Below, one piece after another: positions 7,646 through 16,407 of a stretch of 64,000 bases of DNA. Every line of letters begins with the position of its first letter. Position 1 is the first letter of the stretch. The notes beneath the pieces were generated by a model that ran no database searches, was not told where the DNA came from, and saw only the letters and a list, made by a program, of their open reading frames with translations. This stretch comes from an uncultured Eubacterium sp. (GTDB lineage: Bacteria; Bacillota; Clostridia; Lachnospirales; Lachnospiraceae). The DNA is taken from the NCBI GenBank assembly GCA_910583555.1, contig CAJTXO010000019.1, forward strand, positions 1 through 64,000, read 5' to 3'. The translations under genes and the position numbers were made by a program.

Positions 7646-8281
7646 CTACGTTTCTTCCTGCTCCATCCGCGCCCGCCGCCGCTCATCGACCACGATCCAC
7701 TCATCCAGCGTCAGCGGTGTGTAATCGGAGAACATACAAAAACAGTTTATCATCTGGCACGGGATCGGTTCGGCCTGATCTGCCCCCCTTGCCCGGTACA
7801 TCGTCTGTCTCGTCAAATGGATAAACCGGTTCACGAGAACCTCATCCTGCGTGTTATGAACATGCCCATAAAGCATATACGTAAGCGGCTCCCCATGCTC
7901 CCCCTTCCGGTACTGCCCGTTATAACAAAAAATAGGATAATGGCTTAAAACGACCTTCCTCTTATTATCCCTCAGTTCCTCGTAAGGCCGGATCCACTGG
8001 AAGAGCGACGCGTCAAATTTCCGATGCCGGATCACATGATCGTGGTTGCCTTCAATCAGGTACAATCTGCCGTTTAACTGCCTCAACAACCCGCTCGTCT
8101 GTTCCGCGTTCCCCAGGGACACATCGCCCAGGATCACCACGTCATCCCCCGGCCTGACTTTCGCGTTCCATCGTTCCAATACATACGCGTTCATTTCCTC
8201 CACCGACAAAAATCCCCGGCAATCCATGTTATCGTTCAGTCCCTCGTGAAAAAAATGCAGATCCGCAATATAGTACCGCAT
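7646..8281 (-). CDS. Calcineurin-like metallophosphoesterase
   Basis: A 211-residue cytoplasmic phosphoesterase with the metal-binding motifs of the family in order: YYIADLHFFHEG (D-x-H), VVILGDVSLGN (GD), LIEGNHDH (GNHD), LSHYPIFCYNGQ (SH) and YGHVHNTQ (GHxH). All metal ligands seem present, so it should be a dinuclear metal hydrolase. The substrate is not evident. The C-terminal part contains a Cys-rich CQMINCFCMFSDYTPLTLDEW segment, a common ending in this small phosphoesterase group. It starts 17 bases after the thioesterase gene and has GGAGG upstream, so both are probably one transcript from 8724-8752. Confidence 0.88.
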   Translation of the reverse strand: MRYYIADLHFFHEGLNDNMDCRGFLSVEEMNAYVLERWNAKVRPGDDVVILGDVSLGNAEQTSGLLRQLNGRLYLIEGNHDHVIRHRKFDASLFQWIRPYEELRDNKRKVVLSHYPIFCYNGQYRKGEHGEPLTYMLYGHVHNTQDEVLVNRFIHLTRQTMYRARGADQAEPIPCQMINCFCMFSDYTPLTLDEWIVVDERRRARMEQEET

Positions 8282-8298
8282 AGGTTTCCTCCATCGCT

Positions 8299-8688
8299 TT
8301 ACTTTTGGTTTTTGCGGCTGGCCGCTTTTTCCATAAATGTTTCTTCCTCCACGATAAATCTCTCATGGACCGCTTTTCCGATGCAGCCCGTTTCGTCATA
8401 CGCCCGCACCTCAAAAGTCAGCTTCCTGCCGTCCACCCGCACCAGCTCACTCTCACACGTAACTTCCATTCCGAGCGGTGTCGGCGCGTCATGCGTTACT
8501 TCGAGACGGATGCCAACCGTCCCGTATCCCGGATCCAGCGCAGACGCCACACTTTTCCATGCCGTCTCTTCCATGAGCGCGATCATGGCAGGTGTGGCAA
8601 ATACTTCGAGCGACCCGCTCCCCACCGTCTTTGCCGTGCAATCTTTATTTACGACCTTTGTCTGTTTCCCCTTGATTCCTGTTTCCAA
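8299..8688 (-). CDS. Hotdog-fold thioesterase, FlK-like
   Basis: A 129-residue single-domain hotdog protein. It resembles fluoroacetyl-CoA thioesterase FlK-type proteins: VFATPAMIALMEETAW supplies the Thr and Glu positions of the active site, VTHDAPTPLGMEV supplies the conserved His on the central segment, and AHERFIV-like ending VHERFIVEEETF completes the fold. Such proteins hydrolyse acyl-CoA or act on damaged or toxic acyl thioesters. The exact substrate is unknown and fluoroacetate specificity should not be assumed. The start is a TTG with GGAGG at good spacing. First gene of a two-gene operon with the phosphoesterase. Confidence 0.82.
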   Translation of the reverse strand: METGIKGKQTKVVNKDCTAKTVGSGSLEVFATPAMIALMEETAWKSVASALDPGYGTVGIRLEVTHDAPTPLGMEVTCESELVRVDGRKLTFEVRAYDETGCIGKAVHERFIVEEETFMEKAASRKNQK

Positions 8689-8723
8689 CCGTTTACCTCC
8701 TTTCTGACCTTTTTTTCTCTTTT

Positions 8724-8752
8724 ATTTTCCACGATAGAGAAATAAAAGTCAA
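8724..8752 (-). promoter_or_regulatory. Promoter of the thioesterase-phosphoesterase operon
   Basis: On the minus strand TTGACT (8747-8752), a 17-base spacer and GAAAAT (8724-8729). It is divergent from the tRNA promoter about 30 bases away. Confidence 0.5.
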
Positions 8753-8783
8753 TGAAAAAATGCAAATTTTTTAAAAAAACATC

Positions 8784-8812
8784 TTGACATTTATATTCTC
8801 CTATAATATAAT
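8784..8812 (+). promoter_or_regulatory. Consensus promoter of the tRNA cluster
   Basis: A perfect TTGACA (8784-8789), 17-base spacer and perfect TATAAT (8807-8812). A strength like this is expected for stable RNA genes. The first tRNA begins 31 bases downstream. Confidence 0.85.
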
Positions 8813-8843
8813 AGATTTTGCGTTGTGGAAATACTAATCGCAA

Positions 8844-8918
8844 CGGGGTGTGGCTCAGCTTGGCTAGAGTGCTTGATTTGGGATCAAGAGGTCGCAGGTT
8901 CGAATCCTGTCACCCCGA
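8844..8918 (+). tRNA. tRNA-Pro (anticodon TGG)
   Basis: The acceptor stem CGGGGTG pairs with CACCCCG. The anticodon loop TTTGGGA with stem CTTGA/TCAAG carries TGG. The T-arm GCAGGTTCGAATCCTGT is canonical. CCA is not encoded. Confidence 0.96.
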
Positions 8919-8977
8919 TTCATGGAGCCACCGTTCCATTCATATAAATATGATGGCAATTTATTTGCCAGACACAT

Positions 8978-9048
8978 GCGGGTGTAGTTCAATGGTAGAA
9001 CACCAGCCTTCCAAGCTGGATACGTGGGTTCGATTCCCATCACCCGCT
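8978..9048 (+). tRNA. tRNA-Gly (anticodon TCC)
   Basis: The acceptor stem GCGGGTG pairs with CACCCGC. The anticodon stem CCAGC/GCTGG encloses CTTCCAA, giving TCC. The T-loop GTTCGATTC is present. CCA is not encoded. Confidence 0.96.
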
Positions 9049-9141
9049 TTTTTCAATGCCGCAAACGGCACGGATTCTCCTTCCCAAACACCAGATAAAT
9101 ATGATGTTTTTGAAAAACGGAGAAAAATAGAAAGAAAAATA

Positions 9142-9170
9142 TTGACATCCGCACCAATTTATGATAACAT
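9142..9170 (+). promoter_or_regulatory. Internal promoter in the tRNA cluster
   Basis: A perfect TTGACA (9142-9147) and an extended -10 TGA-TAACAT (9165-9170) with a 17-base spacer, about 30 bases before tRNA-Arg. It would let the Arg-His-Gln part be transcribed separately from Pro-Gly. Confidence 0.55.
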
Positions 9171-9199
9171 TTGACAGTACGGATGAGTACACTTAATGC

Positions 9200-9273
<74 letters not shown>

Positions 9274-9333
9274 TTACGGCGCAGCAGCGCCGGATCCATG
9301 CAGATGATTTACGTATGGACTATTACCTTTCAT

Positions 9334-9408
9334 GGTGGGTATAGCGCAGTTGGTTAGCGCGTCAGATTGTGGCTCTGAAGGCCGTGGGTTCGAATCCCAT
9401 TACCCACC
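9334..9408 (+). tRNA. tRNA-His (anticodon GTG)
   Basis: The acceptor stem GTGGGTA pairs with TACCCAC, with the extra G at position -1 (9334) opposite C73, the His identity element. The anticodon stem TCAGA/TCTGA encloses TTGTGGC, giving GTG. Confidence 0.96.
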
Positions 9409-9435
9409 CTTTCCTATCAGTTTTATGTAGGACAT

Positions 9436-9507
9436 TGGGCTATCGCCAAGGGGTAAGGCATAGGACTTTGACTCCTACACTCGCTGGTTCGAATCCAGCT
9501 AGCCCAG
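9436..9507 (+). tRNA. tRNA-Gln (anticodon TTG)
   Basis: The acceptor stem TGGGCTA pairs with TAGCCCA. The anticodon stem TAGGA/TCCTA encloses CTTTGAC, giving TTG. The T-arm GCTGGTTCGAATCCAGC is canonical. Confidence 0.95.
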
Positions 9508-9590
9508 GATAAAAGCATTCGGGAAATTTTCTGATCTAAGATTGGGAAAACCTAAAAAGAAGCATCTTCCCAATGATGGGTGTTCATCGG

Positions 9591-9609
9591 GGGAGATACT
9601 CCTTTTTTT
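9591..9609 (+). terminator. Terminator of the tRNA cluster
   Basis: A short GGAG/CTCC stem (9592-9595 with 9599-9602) is followed by seven T residues. A second, longer dyad ATTGGGAA/TTCCCAAT lies just upstream (9541-9574). The A-T rich run also borders the convergent lysozyme gene. Confidence 0.55.
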
Positions 9610-9611
9610 AT

Positions 9612-10259
9612 TTAATCACAGTTTTCTTCTTCATCCTCATCACTGAGCACCGATTTTCGAGAAGTAAGCATCTCCTCGGTAAAGTAGTTCCGGTCCACTC
9701 TACCACGGATCCCTTCCACTCTTCCAGCATCCGTATACTGCCAACCGGCCCAGCGTTTCCAGTGATTGCGCATATCCGGCCGCGCAACTCCGTAATCGGC
9801 GATCCAGAGCGGATACACCGCGAGCCTCGCGTCAAACGTATTTGTTGCATTGTTGGCGTCGCTGTAGATCGCGACCCGCTTGCCCGTCACCTCCCTCAGC
9901 TCCTGGAGAAAAGCAGTGGAAACATCATTGATCTGATCTTTCGTCAGGCTGTCGAAGGACTCAAAGTCCATGACTGGACAGCCGTGATAGACCTTTCCCC
10001 ATATGACATCCGCGAAATGCCTCGCCTGTGCCCGCGCCTCTTCTTCGCTGCCCGCGGTCACATAGTGGTAAAAACCGATCTTCAGCCGGGCCTTCCTGGC
10101 CTCCCTGTAATTCCGTTCAAAATCAGGGTCGATATACGATACCCCTTCACTGGCCTTCATGTAAACAAAGCGGATCCCTGCCCGCTTAACCTCCTGAAAA
10201 TCAATGTCGCCCTCCCAATGGCTTACATCAATCCCCTCGATTCTCCGTTCCCTTCTCAT
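9612..10259 (-). CDS. GH25 lysozyme-like muramidase without signal peptide
   Basis: About 215 residues of a complete GH25 domain. Catalytic-barrel motifs are visible: GIDVSHWEGDIDFQEVK with the first catalytic Asp, FVYMKASEGVSYIDPDF, IGFYHYVTAGSEEEARAQA, CPVMDFES with the DxE pair carrying the acid residue, and PLWIADYG then WAGWQYTDAGRVEGIRG. The family hydrolyses beta-1,4 bonds between MurNAc and GlcNAc. The frame is open to 10307, but the ATG at 10259 has a GAGGTG site and begins right at the domain. No signal peptide is visible from either start, so export may need another route or cell lysis, as for phage endolysins. No phage genes are nearby. The acidic tail DEDEEENCD is unusual. Confidence 0.88.
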   Translation of the reverse strand: MRRERRIEGIDVSHWEGDIDFQEVKRAGIRFVYMKASEGVSYIDPDFERNYREARKARLKIGFYHYVTAGSEEEARAQARHFADVIWGKVYHGCPVMDFESFDSLTKDQINDVSTAFLQELREVTGKRVAIYSDANNATNTFDARLAVYPLWIADYGVARPDMRNHWKRWAGWQYTDAGRVEGIRGRVDRNYFTEEMLTSRKSVLSDEDEEENCD

Positions 10260-10303
10260 CACACACCTCACTGCCGCCTTTACTCCAGTATATGATGAAA
10301 AAA

Positions 10304-11374
10304 TCAAAATGTGCCTGTAATTTCACGGACCGCCTCAAGAAATCGATCCATCTGTTCCTCCGTCCCCACTGTGATGCGCAGGTAATTTTCAATGCGCTTC
10401 TTACTAAAATACCTCACATATATATGCCGCTGTTTTAATTTCTCAAAAATCTCTGTTGCCGGTACCGTGTGGTGCGAAACAAAAAGAAAATTTGTCTGGG
10501 ATTGTTTGACATCAAATCCCATCTCACGCAGCGCTTCTTTCACGCGCTCTCTCGTCCTCATCACTTTCTGCAGGTTTTCCTGAAAGTACTGCTCGTCTCC
10601 CAGTGAAGCGATTCCCATACGGATAGACGCAGTATTGATCGTATACGAATTGATGGATTCTTTTACGTCATTCAACGCCTGTATGAGATTCTCGTTCCCC
10701 ATCGCGTAACCGATGCGCATCCCCGCCAGAGAGCGGGATTTTGAATACGTGCGCACGACGAGGAGATTATCATACTTCGAAATCAATGGCAGGACAGTCT
10801 CTCCGCCAAAATCCACATAGGCCTCATCGATGATCACGACGACGCCCGGATTGGCACGGATCACGTCCTCAATCTGCGAAACCGTCATGCCGATCGAAGT
10901 CGGCGCGTTTGGGTTCGCGATGACAACCCCGCCATTTTCCCGGTCATAATCGGCCGGGTCGATCGTAAGGTCAGGCCGCAGCGCCATACACGCAAATGGA
11001 ATGCGGTAAACCTCCGCCCAGACCGGATAAAAAGAATAGGTAATATCCGCAAAAAGAATCGGCTTGTCCGCATTAAAAAAGGTGAGAAAAGCCAGCGAAA
11101 GCACATCATCCGAGCCTACGCCGACAAATACCTCCCTCTCCGAAATCCCGTGATACGCTGCCAGACTCCTCACCAGACTGCCCGCCGAAAGTTCCGGATA
11201 CAGGGAAAAAGCGGCCGGATCCAGATTGTGACAGGCTTCAAATACAGCCGGTGACGGCGGATAGGGATTTTCATTGGTATTTAATTTGATCATATCTGTT
11301 TCATTTGGCTGCTCGCCCGGTACATACGGCGTCACCCGGCGCACATGAGCAGTCCATTCAGGTCTTTTGTCCAT
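10304..11374 (-). CDS. hisC: Histidinol-phosphate aminotransferase family (HisC-like)
   Basis: A 356-residue fold-type I PLP enzyme. Motifs: IKLNTNENPYPPSP near the N-terminus, GVGSDDVL for cofactor phosphate binding, ANPNAPTSIGM, VVIIDEAYVDF with the PLP-pyridine Asp, and TYSKSRSLAGMRIGYA with the Schiff-base Lys. The pattern fits HisC, which makes histidinol phosphate with glutamate as donor. No other his gene is near, so a related amino-acid or phosphonate aminotransferase role is possible. Of several in-frame starts, the ATG at 11374 has GGAGG five bases away. It overlaps the end of the upstream aminotransferase gene by 17 bases, which suggests translational coupling. Confidence 0.82.
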   Translation of the reverse strand: MDKRPEWTAHVRRVTPYVPGEQPNETDMIKLNTNENPYPPSPAVFEACHNLDPAAFSLYPELSAGSLVRSLAAYHGISEREVFVGVGSDDVLSLAFLTFFNADKPILFADITYSFYPVWAEVYRIPFACMALRPDLTIDPADYDRENGGVVIANPNAPTSIGMTVSQIEDVIRANPGVVVIIDEAYVDFGGETVLPLISKYDNLLVVRTYSKSRSLAGMRIGYAMGNENLIQALNDVKESINSYTINTASIRMGIASLGDEQYFQENLQKVMRTRERVKEALREMGFDVKQSQTNFLFVSHHTVPATEIFEKLKQRHIYVRYFSKKRIENYLRITVGTEEQMDRFLEAVREITGTF

Positions 11375-12581
11375 CTTTACCTCCATCCTCCGTACCCAAA
11401 GAATAAATATCCGCCAGCTTTTCAAACGCCGGCAGCGCCCGCACGATCATATCATAACTGACACAGTATGCGATGCGCACATATCCCGGACACGCAAATG
11501 AACTTCCGGGAACGACGAGAAGGTTTAATTCTTTTGCTTTCGCCGCGAACGCCGCATCATCCGGCTCTAAGGATTTCACGAACAGGTAAAAAGCCCCGTC
11601 CGGACTGGCGCATTCGTAGCCGTATTTCCTGAGATGTTCCACTAACAGCAGGCGGTTGCGGTCATAACTTTCCACATCCACTTTCGCGTCAATACATCTG
11701 GCAATCACTCGCTGCTGGAGCGAAGGGGCGTTGACAAATCCGAGGATTCTCGTGGCCACGTTTGCCGCCGACATGATCCGGCCGGCATCCACCGCCTCGT
11801 CTGGAATGACGAGGTAGCCGATGCGCTCACCGGGCAGAGAAAGAGACTTGCTGTAGGAATAACCGACAATCGTATTCGCGAAATATTTTGTAACATAAGG
11901 TACTTTTACGCCATTATATACGAGTTCCCGGTACGGCTCATCCGAAATCAGATAAATATCCGTCCCGTATTCTTCCTGCTTCCTCGTCATAGCGTCCGCC
12001 AATCCGCGCAGCACCTCTTCGGAGTATACGACTCCCGTCGGGTTATTCGGCGTATTGATGATGACAGCTTTCGTCCGCCTGGTGATGCGGCGCTCAAATT
12101 CAGGCAGATCGGGCATAAACGTCTCCGTATCGGGCGGAACGACTACCGTCGTTCCACCCACATTTGCCACATAATTCCTGTATTCCCCGAAAAACGGGGC
12201 AAATACGATCACTTCGTCGCCGGGATCCACAAGCGCCTTCAGGATCACATTCAATCCCCCGGCCGCGCCGACCGTCATCACGATATTCTCTTCGGTAAAA
12301 TGGGTTCCGTGTTTTTGATTCAGGCTGTCTGCTACGGTCCTTCTGACATCCTCATAGCCAGAATTATTCATATACCCGTGCAGCTCATTCGGCTTCTCAT
12401 TTTCGATAATGTCGATCACCGCCTGCCGCACCTCTTCTGGCGGCTCCACGCTCGGATTCCCGAGGCTGAAATCAAACACATTGTCCTCTCCGTACTCCGC
12501 CGCCATCTTCTTTCCTTCCTCAAACATGGCGCGGATTACGGAACTCCCATTTACCAGCTCTTCCATCTGCTTTGCAATCAT
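11358..12581 (-). CDS. Class I/II pyridoxal-phosphate aminotransferase
   Basis: A 407-residue aspartate-aminotransferase-like enzyme. Landmarks are FDFSLGNPSVEPPEEV, VGAAGGLNVILKAL, FAPFFGEYRNYV, INTPNNPTGVVYS, YLISDEPYRELVY with the cofactor Asp and Tyr, and YSYSKSLSLPGERIGYL with the PLP Lys. The N-terminal MIAKQMEELVNGSSVIRAMFEEG is typical of a clostridial subgroup annotated only as pyridoxal-phosphate-dependent aminotransferase. The open frame begins at a GTG at 12596 directly after another gene's stop. The ATG at 12581 has GTGGAG as ribosome-binding site, so it is preferred. It starts immediately after the GH127 gene on the same strand and overlaps hisC downstream. Substrate unknown. 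Confidence 0.86.
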   Translation of the reverse strand: MIAKQMEELVNGSSVIRAMFEEGKKMAAEYGEDNVFDFSLGNPSVEPPEEVRQAVIDIIENEKPNELHGYMNNSGYEDVRRTVADSLNQKHGTHFTEENIVMTVGAAGGLNVILKALVDPGDEVIVFAPFFGEYRNYVANVGGTTVVVPPDTETFMPDLPEFERRITRRTKAVIINTPNNPTGVVYSEEVLRGLADAMTRKQEEYGTDIYLISDEPYRELVYNGVKVPYVTKYFANTIVGYSYSKSLSLPGERIGYLVIPDEAVDAGRIMSAANVATRILGFVNAPSLQQRVIARCIDAKVDVESYDRNRLLLVEHLRKYGYECASPDGAFYLFVKSLEPDDAAFAAKAKELNLLVVPGSSFACPGYVRIAYCVSYDMIVRALPAFEKLADIYSLGTEDGGKDGQKT

Positions 12582-12596
12582 TGAAAAAATCTCCAC

Positions 12597-15500
12597 TTAT
12601 TTGATCTTAATGGTTATCGTTTTCTTAACTTTCTTAACTTTTGCCGTTACTTTTACCGTTCCTTTTTTCAGCGCTTTCAGTTTCGCCTTATTCGCGCCCT
12701 TCGCCGTGACTTTAGCAAGTTTCTTCTTATTCACTGACCATTTTACTTTGCCGGAAACATTTTTCAGCTTCGCTTTGAGTGTAATGGTCTTACCTTTCTT
12801 CACGGTTTTCTTTGCCGTAATGGAAATCGACGCTTTCTTTGCGGTCGTCTTCGGTTTTGGCGTACTCGTCGGCGTGTTGCTCGGCGCCGGTGTCGGCACA
12901 TTTCCTGGTACGGATGGGGACGGTACAGGCGTAGCCGGCGTGTCAGGCGTCGGCGTATCATTCGACGGCGCGTCCACACCCCTCAAAATCTTGACCGTAT
13001 ACGTTTTCGAAGTCTCATGGTCTTCGGCAAATACTTTCAGCGAAAGGGTCGTCGTATCCTCTGTCAGCAGATAATCCAGCTTTCTTCCGTCATTTACGAG
13101 GGCATCGTTGATATACAGCAGTCCGTAACGGTCCGCGATGTCAAATTTCAGCTTCGTACTTCCTGTTCCGGCCGGAAGATATACGGTAAAGGTATCGCCT
13201 TCACTGCGCACTTCTCCGTTGCTGCTCGTCACTGCAGTCAGCACCGCGTTTTTATCAAAGTTTTTCGTCATCGAAAGACCGCCGACCAATCTTGCGCTGT
13301 CTTCTGTCGCCGATGCACTCTCGAACTTCACAGTCACAACCGTGTAGGATGTTTCCACACCCTCGTCATCTGCCACGGAAATCGTCTTCAAGGCAGCCGC
13401 CAGCACATCTGCCGGAATCTCAAAATACTCCATGAAAAACTGATCGTCGCCTTTGTAATCAAGCGTCTTTTCCGCGATCACCTGATCGCCGACCGAAATC
13501 TTCATCGTCTTGCCATTGTCCTCTTTGGCGAAACGGCAGAGTACGGAATTTGTCTTGTCCTTGTCAACGATGAAATTGTACATGAAATAACCGCCTGCTT
13601 TGGCACAGCGGGTACTTCCGCCATTTTCGATCGTACCTGCCATCGAATCCTTCTCCTGCATCTGATGGATGACATCGTTTTCGTACTGTCCATATCCCGG
13701 CTGGGTGGAATCCAGCATACTGGAATTTACCCTTCCATTCTGTTTTCCTTCGAGGATCGCGCCCTCATCGGCCACGTCAAACGGGCTCTCAAAATACCAG
13801 TAAATCCCGTATCTCTCGTCATTTAACGTATTAAATGGCACAAACGTCAGGCCATCTTCAAAGTTTTCCTCCGCATTGGTGCCTGTCATTTTAAACGTAA
13901 GCGTATCCGCGGATTCATCTTTCACCAAATAGCTGTCGATGTTTTCGATAAATTCATCCATGGAGAGCATTTCCTGAATGGAAAGTGTCTCGTTGGCAAA
14001 CGGAGTAGCAGCCTGCGAATCACCATACTTCATCGTAATATCCTTTTCCTCTGAACCTACCACCTTATAAAGCGGTGCCGTCAGGCTCGCTCCTGCCCAT
14101 GTCGTTTCCTTCATGCGCTTTGTACCGAGTTTCGCGGCCAGAACGGTCGGTCCGTACTGGAAACCATATACCGTATTGTTGTCCGGCAGCCCCGCAGCCG
14201 TCACGGCCATCGGATACTGAATCGTCACCTCATCGTTTTCCTTCCACTCACGGCTGATGGATATGTAGCCGTTAGAGGCCGCATCTTTGATCGTCGTCCC
14301 GTTTACCTTTACTGTCACCTTGCCACTGGCCCAGTCCGGCACACGCAGCGCGATCACTGCGTTCTGCGACGCGCCGTTCAGCATATGAACCCTCAGCGTC
14401 GCCACATCCGATTTCGTCACATCCGATTCCTGCGTGATCTCCATGTTCTTCTCTTCCCATTTTACTTTGGAAGCGACATACTGGTTTACGACCAATGTAT
14501 TGTCATTGTGGAAATAGATGCTGTCGCCAAGTTTCGTAAAGTTCTCCATCCCGCTGCCGGTACAACACCAGTACATGTTCTTTGCCGGATCCGGATCACC
14601 AAATGTCTTAAAGTATCCGGTCGCCATCGGGATAAAGTAAGCAGCCGCCCCTTCTTCCGATTTCACAGCTCCCATGATCGAGTTGCGCAGCGTCGTCTCA
14701 TAGTAATCGGAATACTTTTTCTCCCCTGTCACTTTGTACAGCTCGCGCGACAATTTCAGCATATTGTGGGCACAACAGCTTTCACAATTCGTCTTCGTAC
14801 GTGTCGCATCCAGCTTCCCTGCCTCACGGAAGTGCTCCATCACACTCACGCCTCCGGTTATGTAGGAATAGTAATCCACTGCCACATCCCAGAACTTCTC
14901 TGCGTATTTCAGATACTTCTCATCTTCTTCTGTCGCCTCTCCCCTTGCTTTTAAGACGGTATATCGTTTTAACGCTCCGACAAATTTCGGAATCGCCGTA
15001 TTTGCATGCTTTCCATTCAATGTGTTTTCATCTCCGGCAAGCACTGCTTCCAACACTTCACGTTCTGTTACACCATTATTGTTTACCTTCACCCGATCCT
15101 CATCAAACTGGTGGGCCGCCTCTAAGTGGTTCGGATCACCAGAGTAGAAATACAGATCGTACATGCAGTCATTCATCCCGCCATACTCGACACTGAGTAC
15201 ACGTTTTCTAGTCGCATCGTTCCACTTACTAACGCGGTTATACACCCATGTTCCAAGTTTCTTCGCTGTCTCCAGCGCTTCCTCATTTCCAGTGAACTTA
15301 TACGTATCTACCAATCCGGCTACCATTTTGTGCATATTGTACCACGGCACCCAGATTTCAGTCGTATATCCGACTTTCTCAACCACATCAAACTGATACT
15401 CCACATTGTCTTTCTTGCTGATCTTTGCTCCGAACAAAAATCCCGTGTCCAGCTTATCCTGGCATTCCTTCAGTCCGGAAATGATGTCGTCCAGTTTCTG

Positions 15501-16163
15501 TTTCAGTTCCTGGTCGCCGGTCGCTTTCACTCCCTGCGCGCATGCAGATAAATAATGTCCGACGCAGTGTCCGCCAAGCAGGCTGTCTTCCCATCCTTTG
15601 TACGGATTTTTGCCTTTCGTGTCCAAACCGGCTGTTTCACGGAAACGGGATAAGATGCGGTCATTGTCAAATTTCTTCAAAAACTCGATATCAGAACTCT
15701 GTGCCGCCAGATAATACGGATCCGTAACCGCTACATCATCCAGGTCAAACTGTTTGAGGCCGGAAATCGAATCCTCTGCCAAAACAGTAAACGAAAATAG
15801 TTTCTTCGTCGTTAAATCATTCATTGAAATCGTAGCCTCCAGTGTAACTTCCTCATCTGGACTTCCCGCAGACGGCCGTTTCACCGTTCCGTCGGTTGCG
15901 ATCGTCCCCGCCTTGGAAGAACTCCATGTAATACTGCTTCCATTTTTCCCTTCCGTTGGCAGATCCAGGTTCGAAATGACTTGTTTGTTCTTAAATTTTA
16001 ACAAACTCACATCCTCATTGAACGCCGCCTTACTATCCGCCGATTCCTCGGCCGCCAGCACGTACGGTACCTCACTGTACGGAACGGACCCGAGAACGAG
16101 CGCCCCCCCTAGCAAGACCGCCATACCACGGCGCAAAAGCCTATGCTTCTTATCGTGTATCAT
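12597..16163 (-). CDS. Secreted GH127-type beta-L-arabinofuranosidase with lysine-rich Ig-like tail
   Basis: A 1188-residue secreted protein. The ATG at 16163 has AAGGAGG; the frame open to 16289 lacks support. A signal peptide (about 1-37, ending VLAAEES) is followed by an Ig-like domain (about 45-120; ITWSSSK...IATDGTV). The GH127/DUF1680 catalytic region spans about 125-780. It includes CESCCAHNML at residues 460-469 and CCTGSG beginning at 533. By analogy with characterised GH127 enzymes these supply the Zn-binding Glu and Cys residues and the Cys nucleophile (here C533 or its neighbour). A beta-sandwich region comes next, then a Pro/Thr/Ser linker, then a very Lys-rich Big_2-like domain at about 1105-1188. 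No LPXTG motif is present, so attachment may be non-covalent. Predicted role: release of L-arabinose from plant glycans. Confidence 0.85.
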   Translation of the reverse strand: MIHDKKHRLLRRGMAVLLGGALVLGSVPYSEVPYVLAAEESADSKAAFNEDVSLLKFKNKQVISNLDLPTEGKNGSSITWSSSKAGTIATDGTVKRPSAGSPDEEVTLEATISMNDLTTKKLFSFTVLAEDSISGLKQFDLDDVAVTDPYYLAAQSSDIEFLKKFDNDRILSRFRETAGLDTKGKNPYKGWEDSLLGGHCVGHYLSACAQGVKATGDQELKQKLDDIISGLKECQDKLDTGFLFGAKISKKDNVEYQFDVVEKVGYTTEIWVPWYNMHKMVAGLVDTYKFTGNEEALETAKKLGTWVYNRVSKWNDATRKRVLSVEYGGMNDCMYDLYFYSGDPNHLEAAHQFDEDRVKVNNNGVTEREVLEAVLAGDENTLNGKHANTAIPKFVGALKRYTVLKARGEATEEDEKYLKYAEKFWDVAVDYYSYITGGVSVMEHFREAGKLDATRTKTNCESCCAHNMLKLSRELYKVTGEKKYSDYYETTLRNSIMGAVKSEEGAAAYFIPMATGYFKTFGDPDPAKNMYWCCTGSGMENFTKLGDSIYFHNDNTLVVNQYVASKVKWEEKNMEITQESDVTKSDVATLRVHMLNGASQNAVIALRVPDWASGKVTVKVNGTTIKDAASNGYISISREWKENDEVTIQYPMAVTAAGLPDNNTVYGFQYGPTVLAAKLGTKRMKETTWAGASLTAPLYKVVGSEEKDITMKYGDSQAATPFANETLSIQEMLSMDEFIENIDSYLVKDESADTLTFKMTGTNAEENFEDGLTFVPFNTLNDERYGIYWYFESPFDVADEGAILEGKQNGRVNSSMLDSTQPGYGQYENDVIHQMQEKDSMAGTIENGGSTRCAKAGGYFMYNFIVDKDKTNSVLCRFAKEDNGKTMKISVGDQVIAEKTLDYKGDDQFFMEYFEIPADVLAAALKTISVADDEGVETSYTVVTVKFESASATEDSARLVGGLSMTKNFDKNAVLTAVTSSNGEVRSEGDTFTVYLPAGTGSTKLKFDIADRYGLLYINDALVNDGRKLDYLLTEDTTTLSLKVFAEDHETSKTYTVKILRGVDAPSNDTPTPDTPATPVPSPSVPGNVPTPAPSNTPTSTPKPKTTAKKASISITAKKTVKKGKTITLKAKLKNVSGKVKWSVNKKKLAKVTAKGANKAKLKALKKGTVKVTAKVKKVKKTITIKIK

Positions 16164-16227
16164 TACAATACCTCCTTCAGTTTTTTGCGTTACTCTGCAC
16201 CTGAACAGGCACATATTTATGGATAAT

Positions 16228-16256
16228 ATTATAAACCAGTTCCGGCATAAAATCAA
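16228..16256 (-). promoter_or_regulatory. Promoter of the GH127 gene
   Basis: On the minus strand TTGATT (16251-16256) and TATAAT (16228-16233) have a 17-base spacer. The transcript would start about 60 bases before the start codon at 16163. No clear repressor palindrome overlaps it. Confidence 0.7.
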
Positions 16257-16326
16257 TGGCAGTTTTTGTTCCGCGCAATGGTGTGCCAAAGTACTGTAAA
16301 TTCCTATAGAAATTATTTGAACGATA

Positions 16327-16335
16327 TGCTATACT
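16327..16335 (+). promoter_or_regulatory. Extended -10 promoter of the Cys-rich gene
   Basis: TGC-TATACT (16327-16335) forms an extended -10 element about 75 bases before the gene at 16408. No good -35 box is seen at the expected distance. A CTGCC/GGCAG mini-hairpin (16362-16377) lies in the leader. Confidence 0.4.
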
Positions 16336-16407
16336 TGAAAGGCAGTTATCGCAGTTTTGTTCTGCCGGTAATGGCAGACACTCAAATCAATCTATTGGAG
16401 GTGGCTT

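Noticed and set aside
12409..13074. Hydrophobic 221-codon plus-strand frame opposite the aminotransferase and GH127 tail
   Set aside because: Its Phe/Val-rich composition is the antisense image of the Lys-rich tail, not a true membrane protein.
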